A stretch of 6,838 bases of DNA from Actinomyces sp. (GTDB lineage: Bacteria; Actinomycetota; Acidimicrobiia; Acidimicrobiales; Aldehydirespiratoraceae). The notes beneath the pieces are model-generated. The model ran no database searches. It was given only the letters and a program-made list of their open reading frames with translations, and had not been told where the DNA came from. Positions 1 through 6,838 of the stretch are shown in pieces. Each line of letters opens with the position of its first letter. The first letter of the stretch is position 1. The position numbers were made by a program, and so were the translations under genes. The stretch covers positions 1 to 6,838 of the forward strand of contig RFFY01000676.1 in assembly GCA_003697065.1 (NCBI GenBank), written 5' to 3'.

Positions 1-2696
<2,696 letters not shown>

Positions 2697-2701
2697 GGCT
2701 G

Positions 2702-2708
2702 CCTCCCT
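2702..2708 (-). promoter_or_regulatory. Ribosome binding site of ppdK
   Basis: On the minus strand, AGGGAGG lies 5 nt before the ATG at 2696, a strong Shine-Dalgarno match. It supports this start, which gives the N-terminus MTRWVYRFDE expected for PPDK. A small hairpin (GTCCCG / CGGGAC with a 4-nt loop, 2717-2732) lies just upstream in the presumed leader; its role is unknown. Confidence 0.8.
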
Positions 2709-2738
2709 GGGGCCGGGTCCCGACGGCGGGACGGGGTT

Positions 2739-2802
2739 CCCACGTCGTTTCCGGCCCACGTCGTTCCCGGCCCACGTCGTTCCTGGCCCACCTCGTTTGT
2801 AG
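2739..2802. repeat. Four-copy 16-bp tandem direct repeat in the ppdK upstream region
   Basis: Plus-strand unit CCCACGTCGTTYCCGG repeats head to tail without spacers at 2739-2754, 2755-2770, 2771-2786 and 2787-2802. The first three copies differ by one or two bases (CGTTTCCGG, CGTTCCCGG, CGTTCCTGG). The fourth is degenerate (CCCACCTCGTTTGTAG). The array lies 43-106 nt upstream of the ppdK start, so it is in the 5' leader or promoter. It could be an array of protein-binding sites or a neutral minisatellite. The repeat is seen directly; any function is inference. Confidence 0.9.
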
Positions 2803-2832
2803 CCGACGCGAGCCGGCGGCGGCCTCTCCGGC

Positions 2833-2849
2833 GTTCCGGGCCCCGGAAC
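2833..2849. promoter_or_regulatory. 17-bp perfect palindrome in the divergent intergenic region
   Basis: GTTCCGGG, one central C, then CCCGGAAC: 8-nt arms, perfect. The arms resemble the GTTCCCGG part of the nearby 16-bp tandem repeats. It lies between the two divergent genes and could be an operator for either one, or a GC hairpin in a transcript. No known regulator is assigned. Confidence 0.5.
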
Positions 2850-2863
2850 ACCCACCTCGCCCC

Positions 2864-2875
2864 CTTCCCGGGAAG
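2864..2875. promoter_or_regulatory. 12-bp perfect palindrome abutting the 23-bp operator-like palindrome
   Basis: CTTCCCGGGAAG is a perfect 12-bp palindrome that ends exactly where the 23-bp palindrome begins. It may be part of the same composite control site. Alone, a 12-mer palindrome in GC-rich DNA is weak evidence. Confidence 0.35.
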
Positions 2876-2898
2876 AAATCTGACGGTCCGTCAGATTT
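2876..2898. promoter_or_regulatory. 23-bp perfect palindrome, probable TetR-type operator
   Basis: Arm AAATCTGACGG, a central T, and the exact reverse complement CCGTCAGATTT give 11-bp arms with no mismatch. The A/T-rich outer ends stand out from the GC-rich surroundings. Operators of the form TGACNNNNNGTCA with one central base are typical of TetR-family repressors in actinobacteria; which regulator is involved cannot be told. It ends 56 bp before the substrate-binding protein start, where a repressor could block its promoter. It is also about 180 bp upstream of ppdK, so control of both genes is possible. I could not identify confident -35/-10 hexamers for either gene. Confidence 0.65.
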
Positions 2899-2940
2899 GC
2901 TCCGGACATCGGTCACAGGCGAGGCTGTGCGCTCCGAGTG

Positions 2941-2947
2941 AGGAGGG
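2941..2947 (+). promoter_or_regulatory. Ribosome binding site of the substrate-binding lipoprotein gene
   Basis: AGGAGGG lies 7 nt before the ATG at 2955. This strong Shine-Dalgarno, followed directly by a signal peptide, fixes the start. The frame is open far upstream (to position 111), but that extension is antisense to ppdK and lacks such a signal. Confidence 0.85.
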
Positions 2948-2954
2948 ACCTGCC

Positions 2955-4358
2955 ATGATCCGACGTCTATCCCGGCTCGTCGCCGTCGTGGTGGTGGTGA
3001 CACTGGTCGCTGCCGCCTGTGGCGACGACGATTCCGCCGACACGAGCGCCAGCACCACGACCACGACCACGACCACCACCAACCCCGCTCCCGACGAGGG
3101 CGGCGAGACGCCCGCCGAGGAGCCGGCCGAGGAATCCGTCGAGGAACCCCCGGTCGAGCTGACCGCCAGCTGGCGGGGGGTGACCGAAGACACGATCCGG
3201 GTCGGGATCTCGATGCTCGACTTCAAGTTCCTGGTCGACAACAACCTGTCGCCGTCGGGCTGGGGGGACCAGCAGCTCGTGTGGCAGACCTTCATCGACG
3301 ACCTCAACGCCCGGGGCGGGATCCTCGGTCGGTCGGTCGAGCCCGTCTACACCTTCTACAACCCGATCGGCACCGCCGAGGCCGAGGCGGCCTGCCTCAC
3401 CATGACCGAGGACAACGAGACCTTCGCCGTCCTCGCCGGCTTCGTCGGCCCCGCCGAGCCGGCGAACACCTGCATCACCGGGGCCCACGAGACCGTGCTC
3501 GTCGGCGGACGCGCCAACAGCGAACGCCGGGCCCAGTCGGTGGCGCCGTGGATCGAGACCGAGACGACCCGTGAGCGTCGCCTCGAGGTCCTGGTCAGCC
3601 TCCTCGAGCAGACCGGTCGCCTCGAAGGCCGCAAGATCGCCGTCGTCGGTACCCAGGCGGCCCAGGTCGAATACGACAAGGCCGAAGACGTGCTCGCCGG
3701 CCGGGGGGCCGAGGTGGTCCTGACCGCCTTCAACGACGCCACCGTGGGCGACATCCCCGCCGAGGACGCCGTGTGGGGTCCCCTCACCCAGCGCATCGAC
3801 GCCTCGGGCGCCGATGTGGTGTTCGCCCTCGGAGGGATCAACTCCGCCATCCGCAACCTGCGCAACGCCGGGATCGACGTGGAGATCTGGAGCCTCGACA
3901 ACGACTCCCTGCGCAACCTGGGCGACACCGTGTCACCCGAGCAGGCCGACGGCGTCATCAGCGCCGCCGGCCTCAGCGACCAGGAGGCCTGGGAGCACGA
4001 GACCGTGCGCCACTGCCGTGACACCTTCGCCGCCACCCACCCCGAGATCGAGGTGACCGACCCCCAGGACACCCCCCGGGAAGGCGAGCGCTGGTTCACG
4101 CCGATCATGGCCTACTGCCGCTACCTGCAGACCTTCGAGATGATCGCCACCGCCGCCGGGCCCGACCTCACCCCCGACACCTTCCTCGCCGCCGCCGAGG
4201 CGGCCGGCGAGTTCGAGCTGCCGGGTCAGCCCTTCAACTCCCTGGGTCCGGGCAAGTACGACGCCAACGACACCGCCCGCCTGGTGGTGTTCGATTCGAC
4301 GCTCGGCGAACGCGGTGACCTCGCGCCCCTGACCGACATCATCGACGCCACACCCTGA
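2955..4358 (+). CDS. ABC transporter substrate-binding lipoprotein, LivK-like (periplasmic-binding fold type I)
   Basis: A 467-aa predicted lipoprotein that would capture a small solute outside the membrane and deliver it to an ABC permease. MIRRLSRL plus a hydrophobic stretch (about residues 8-21) ends in VAAAC, so Cys22 is the likely lipidated residue. Next come a nine-Thr run (34-42) and a Glu/Pro-rich spacer (48-68), probably a wall-spanning tether. From about residue 75 the sequence fits the branched-chain amino acid/amide-binding superfamily: TEDTIRVGIS opens the first lobe, followed by DLNARGGILGRSVEPVY, then GRKIAVVG and GADVVFALGG. Four Cys in the mature domain (147, 173, 354, 388) suggest two disulfides; the 147/173 spacing resembles the one in LivJ-type proteins. 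No permease or ATPase gene is adjacent and the downstream gene is convergent, so this is an orphan binding protein here. The ligand is unknown; family names such as branched-chain amino acid binding should not be taken literally. A 23-bp palindrome upstream suggests repressor control. Confidence 0.88.
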   Translation: MIRRLSRLVAVVVVVTLVAAACGDDDSADTSASTTTTTTTTTNPAPDEGGETPAEEPAEESVEEPPVELTASWRGVTEDTIRVGISMLDFKFLVDNNLSPSGWGDQQLVWQTFIDDLNARGGILGRSVEPVYTFYNPIGTAEAEAACLTMTEDNETFAVLAGFVGPAEPANTCITGAHETVLVGGRANSERRAQSVAPWIETETTRERRLEVLVSLLEQTGRLEGRKIAVVGTQAAQVEYDKAEDVLAGRGAEVVLTAFNDATVGDIPAEDAVWGPLTQRIDASGADVVFALGGINSAIRNLRNAGIDVEIWSLDNDSLRNLGDTVSPEQADGVISAAGLSDQEAWEHETVRHCRDTFAATHPEIEVTDPQDTPREGERWFTPIMAYCRYLQTFEMIATAAGPDLTPDTFLAAAEAAGEFELPGQPFNSLGPGKYDANDTARLVVFDSTLGERGDLAPLTDIIDATP

Positions 4359-4388
4359 CGGTCGGCGTCGATCGTCCCGCATCGTGAC

Positions 4389-4416
4389 CGGGGGCCGGCC
4401 CGAGGGCCGGCCCCCG
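4389..4416. terminator. Strong GC hairpin between convergent genes, probable bidirectional terminator
   Basis: A 12-bp perfect stem (CGGGGGCCGGCC / GGCCGGCCCCCG) with 4-nt loop CGAG lies 30 bp after the plus-strand stop (4358) and 17 bp beyond the minus-strand stop codon (4434-4436). Its place in a 75-bp convergent gap fits termination from both sides. There is no U-tract on either strand, as is common for actinobacterial hairpin terminators, so efficiency is uncertain. Confidence 0.7.
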
Positions 4417-4433
4417 TCGCGGCCGGGCTCGGC

Positions 4434-5639
4434 TCAGCCCAGTTCGCTCACCAGGACCCGCCCGTAGAACGACGACCCGGACAGGTCGCTGAAGGCCAAC
4501 AGGGAACTGTCCCCGGCGAAGGCCAGGCGGGCGAAGATCCCCCCGTCGGCCACCTGGGTCCAGCCCTGACCCGGCGCGCCCACGAGGACCCGGTCGGCGG
4601 CATCGTCGGTGACGACGAGGGCCAGGACCCGCCCGTTGGGTGACCAGGCGGCCTCGCTGATGTACTCGTTGGCGAACAGGGGCACCTCGACGGGGCGAGT
4701 CTCCGGCGCCCGGTCGAGGCGACCGACCTCGAGCACGGCGGCGTAGAAGGCGAACACGTCACCCCCGTGGGGGGCGGCGAAGTTCGGGGCCTCCCAGGTG
4801 GCCACGATGTCGCCGCTCGCCGGGTCGACGACCGAGACCGTCTTGCCGTTCTGGAAGGCGACGAGACCGTCGGCCACGACCGTCACGCGACCCGATCCGA
4901 CGAGACCGGGAACCAGATCGACCGAGCTGGCGTCACCCAGGTCGACGGCGACGAGGGCGGCCTCGGTCGTGGTGCCGGTCCAACGCTCGACGGAGGCCAC
5001 GAGATGAGCCTCGTCGAGAAGGTCGACCCCGGCGGCCAGATCGGCGGGCGGGTCGCCGATCGGCCCCGAATAGGTCTCGAGGAGGTGCAGACGACCGTCG
5101 GGCTCCTCGTCGAGGAGGTGGACGGCGGTCGTGTACCCCTCGCAGCCCGACACGATGGCCGCCCGACCGGTGCCGGTGCGCACGAAGGTGCCGTTGACGA
5201 AGCTGGGGTCGACATCGACGATGGCGGGCGCCGGTGCGGACCCGTCGACGGGCAGGCGCTCGACGATCGGCTCCGGGAAGCCCTCGCAGCCGGGCTGGTC
5301 GTAGGCGGGGTCCTCGCGCTGGGCCAGCACCGCCGAACCGTCGAGGGCCACGGCCACCACCAGACCCTCGCCGATGGGATGGGCGGGGGCGGGCGCGAGA
5401 GCGGGAGGCGCCGTCGTCGTGGTGGTCGTGGTCATCGTGGTCGTGGTGGACGTGGTGGCCGCGGTGGACGACACCGGCGGGGCCGACGAGGAGGGCGCGG
5501 CGGTCGTCGTGGACGAGGTGGCAGGCGTCGTCGTGGAGCTCGAGGAGTCGGCGGCCGTCACGGCCCGCTCGGCGGCGCCGCCGCCGCAGGCCGCCGTGAG
5601 CACGGCGGCGGTCAGCAGGGGGATGAGGAGTCGTCGCAT
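4434..5639 (-). CDS. Predicted secreted lipoprotein with Thr/Ser-rich linker and possible beta-propeller-like domain
   Basis: A 401-aa protein of unrecognised specific function. MRRLLIPLLTAAVLTAAC is a short lipoprotein signal with likely lipidated Cys18. Residues 32-76 are almost entirely Ser, Thr, Ala and Pro, ending in a run of Thr, a probable surface tether. From about residue 90 the mature part is rich in alternating short beta-type segments. One stretch around residues 330-342, EAAWSPNGRVLALVV, resembles the SPDG-type blade motif of TolB/PD40/WD40-like propellers, but other blades are degenerate, so that fold is tentative. Cys118 and Cys166, each in GCEG[FY], are the only Cys in the mature domain and may form a disulfide. 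The start at 5639 is chosen because a signal peptide follows immediately; the frame is open upstream to 6320, but that part shadows the MFS gene. The first 28 bp overlap the upstream MFS gene and no Shine-Dalgarno is visible, suggesting translational coupling. It may assist the permease or be independent. Confidence 0.8.
   Translation of the reverse strand: MRRLLIPLLTAAVLTAACGGGAAERAVTAADSSSSTTTPATSSTTTAAPSSSAPPVSSTAATTSTTTTMTTTTTTTAPPALAPAPAHPIGEGLVVAVALDGSAVLAQREDPAYDQPGCEGFPEPIVERLPVDGSAPAPAIVDVDPSFVNGTFVRTGTGRAAIVSGCEGYTTAVHLLDEEPDGRLHLLETYSGPIGDPPADLAAGVDLLDEAHLVASVERWTGTTTEAALVAVDLGDASSVDLVPGLVGSGRVTVVADGLVAFQNGKTVSVVDPASGDIVATWEAPNFAAPHGGDVFAFYAAVLEVGRLDRAPETRPVEVPLFANEYISEAAWSPNGRVLALVVTDDAADRVLVGAPGQGWTQVADGGIFARLAFAGDSSLLAFSDLSGSSFYGRVLVSELG
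5412..5546 (-). repeat. Low-complexity Thr/Ser linker-coding tract
   Basis: Codons for residues 32-76 of the lipoprotein are mostly ACC/ACG/TCG variants, seen on the plus strand as GTCGTGGTGGTCGTGG-like repetition. The tract is a likely site of slippage or in-frame length variation between strains and can confuse assembly. A shorter equivalent (nine Thr codons, about 3054-3080) occurs in the substrate-binding protein. Confidence 0.75.
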
Positions 5640-6838
5640 GGCCGCGACGGTACCCGCATCGTCGCCGCCGCCAGCGCCGCCAGGACCGCCACCGCCACCC
5701 AGGCCGTGTCGTAGGTACCGGTGGCATCGACCGACCAGCCCGCCACCGGCGACCCGACCGCCAACCCGGCGAGGAAGCCCGCCAGCACCACACCCGACGC
5801 CCGCCCGGCGTCGGATCCCGCGGTCCCGGTGATGATGGCCAGCATCGCCACCGAGTTCCACGAGGACAGGCTCACCGCCGACAGCACCGCCACCGGCCAC
5901 ACCAGGGCCGCCAGCGCCACGTCGGCGGCGACCAGACCGCCGCCGACGGCGGCGCCGAGCAGGCCCATGATCGCCAGGGCCCGCCGGCTGCCCAGGCCCC
6001 TCTCGGCCGCCCGCCCCCACCAGATGCGGGCACCGATGGCCACCAGCCCGCTCAGAGCCACCGTCAGACCCGCCACCGTGGTCGGGTAGCCCAGCGCCTC
6101 GTGGGCGAACAGGGGCAGGAAGCGACCGGTGGCGCCCGCCGCCAGTCCCATGAGGGTGCCGTAGACCGTCAGGCGCCACACGAAGGGATCGAGGCGGGCC
6201 CGTCGGCCGTCGGGAGCGGGCGCAGGCCCGGTGCCCTCGACCTCCGGCGGGAGACGCATGGCCGCCAACGCGGCCCACCCCGCCACCAGGACCGCCACCA
6301 CCGCCAAGCTCGGACGCCACCCGACGAGGCGGGCAAGGCCGGGCAGGGTGGCCCCGGCGGCGAACACGGCGATCTGCACCCCCGACTGCTTGATACCCGT
6401 CACCACCCCCCGGCGCCCGGGTGCCACGTGCTCACCGATCAGCTTGTTGGTGGCGGCGTTCGCCCCCGCCTGGGGCAACCCCGCCAGCACCGAGGCCAGG
6501 ACCAGGGTGACGTAGGTGGTGGCGGCGGCGGTGGCGGCCAGCCCGGCGGCGCTCACGGCCAGGACCCACACGACGCCGCGCCGGGCCCCGATCCGGTCGA
6601 CGAGACGCCCGCCGGCGGGCGAGGCGACGGCTCCGATGAGGGTGTTGACCCCGCCCAGGATCCCGATCTGGGCCCGGCTCACCCCCAGGTCGTCGATGAG
6701 GTCGGCGGCCAGGACGGCGAGGGCGAAGAGCTGGAGCGTCGAGGCCCCCATCACGACGACGAGGGTGGCGGTGAAGAAGCCTCCCGCCGGGTGCTGCCGC
6801 CGACCCTGCCACAGCCGGCCGCGTCGTCCCCGCCGCCG
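5612..6838 (-). CDS. Major facilitator superfamily (MFS) permease, 5' end cut by window edge
   Basis: An integral membrane transporter probably driven by ion or substrate gradients; the substrate is not identifiable. The minus-strand frame runs from the stop at 5612-5614 to the right edge, giving 408 visible residues, close to the usual 12-helix MFS length. Between TM2 and TM3 is GGRLVDRIGARRGV, a good match to MFS motif A (GxxxDRxGRRxx). A weaker half-repeat, WWGRAAERGLGSRRAL, lies in the second half. Many Ala/Val/Leu/Gly-rich helices follow and a loop with charged and Pro residues (about 6190-6250) separates the halves. A GTG at 6752-6754 and ATG at 6749-6751 would cut into TM1. The frame continues upstream through GGFFTATLVVV and an Arg-rich stretch without a stop or ATG/GTG/TTG start, so the real start is almost certainly just outside the window. 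Its 3' end overlaps the downstream lipoprotein gene, suggesting an operon. Drug, sugar or organic-anion export or import are all possible. Confidence 0.88.
   Translation of the reverse strand, partial: RRRGRRGRLWQGRRQHPAGGFFTATLVVVMGASTLQLFALAVLAADLIDDLGVSRAQIGILGGVNTLIGAVASPAGGRLVDRIGARRGVVWVLAVSAAGLAATAAATTYVTLVLASVLAGLPQAGANAATNKLIGEHVAPGRRGVVTGIKQSGVQIAVFAAGATLPGLARLVGWRPSLAVVAVLVAGWAALAAMRLPPEVEGTGPAPAPDGRRARLDPFVWRLTVYGTLMGLAAGATGRFLPLFAHEALGYPTTVAGLTVALSGLVAIGARIWWGRAAERGLGSRRALAIMGLLGAAVGGGLVAADVALAALVWPVAVLSAVSLSSWNSVAMLAIITGTAGSDAGRASGVVLAGFLAGLAVGSPVAGWSVDATGTYDTAWVAVAVLAALAAATMRVPSRPCDDSSSPC

Noticed and set aside
2914..2929. Small hairpin CACAG / CTGTG in the binding-protein leader
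   Set aside because: Only a 5-bp stem with a 6-nt loop; too weak to call a riboswitch or attenuator.
4424..4439. Second hairpin GGGCT / AGCCC near the lipoprotein stop
   Set aside because: A short 5-bp stem overlapping a stop codon; not distinguishable from chance in GC-rich DNA.
5412..5546. Possible CRISPR-like or regulatory repeat
   Set aside because: The repetition is codon-level (Thr/Ser codons) within a coding frame; there are no spaced identical repeats.
4767..5714. 315-codon plus-strand open frame
   Set aside because: It is antisense to the lipoprotein gene; the Gly/Arg-rich tail comes from the reverse of the Thr-linker codons.
5640..6320. Upstream extension of the lipoprotein frame
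   Set aside because: It shadows the MFS coding frame and would bury the signal peptide and lipobox in the middle of the protein.
6749..6754. GTG/ATG as the start of the MFS gene
   Set aside because: It would begin inside TM1; hydrophobic sequence continues in frame upstream to the window edge, so the start is outside.

Overview
This is a very GC-rich window (about 70% G+C or more by eye), with strongly G/C-biased third codon positions and long open antisense frames. Two of its proteins are lipoproteins with long poly-Thr linkers directly after the lipidated Cys. Together these suggest a chromosomal segment from a high-GC actinobacterium, with Acidimicrobiia-type lineages the best guess. That placement is inferred from style only; there is no rRNA or marker-gene test here.

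Layout. (1) Positions 1-2696, minus strand: nearly the whole gene for pyruvate, phosphate dikinase (PPDK), missing only its last few codons at the left edge. (2) Positions 2697-2954: a divergent intergenic region. It holds a four-copy 16-bp tandem repeat on the ppdK side and three consecutive perfect palindromes on the other side; the largest is a 23-bp palindrome that looks like a TetR-type operator. (3) Positions 2955-4358, plus strand: an ABC-transporter substrate-binding lipoprotein of the branched-chain amino acid/LivK-like superfamily, with no permease or ATPase gene in the window. (4) Positions 4359-4433: a convergent gap with a strong GC hairpin. (5) Positions 4434-5639, minus strand: a predicted secreted lipoprotein with a Thr/Ser-rich linker and a possible beta-propeller-like domain. 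(6) Positions 5612-6838, minus strand: an MFS permease running off the right edge, whose 3' end overlaps the lipoprotein gene by 28 bp.

How they work together. PPDK interconverts pyruvate and PEP in central carbon metabolism. The divergent substrate-binding protein would capture a small solute outside the membrane, and the two genes share one control region, so coordinated regulation is possible but unproven. The MFS permease and the downstream lipoprotein are arranged as an overlapping, probably translationally coupled pair. Substrates for both transport proteins are unknown.

I found no tRNA, rRNA, CRISPR array, insertion sequence or phage/defence module, and no convincing new multi-gene system. 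The most distinctive unexplained sequence is the repeat- and palindrome-dense intergenic region at about 2717-2898.
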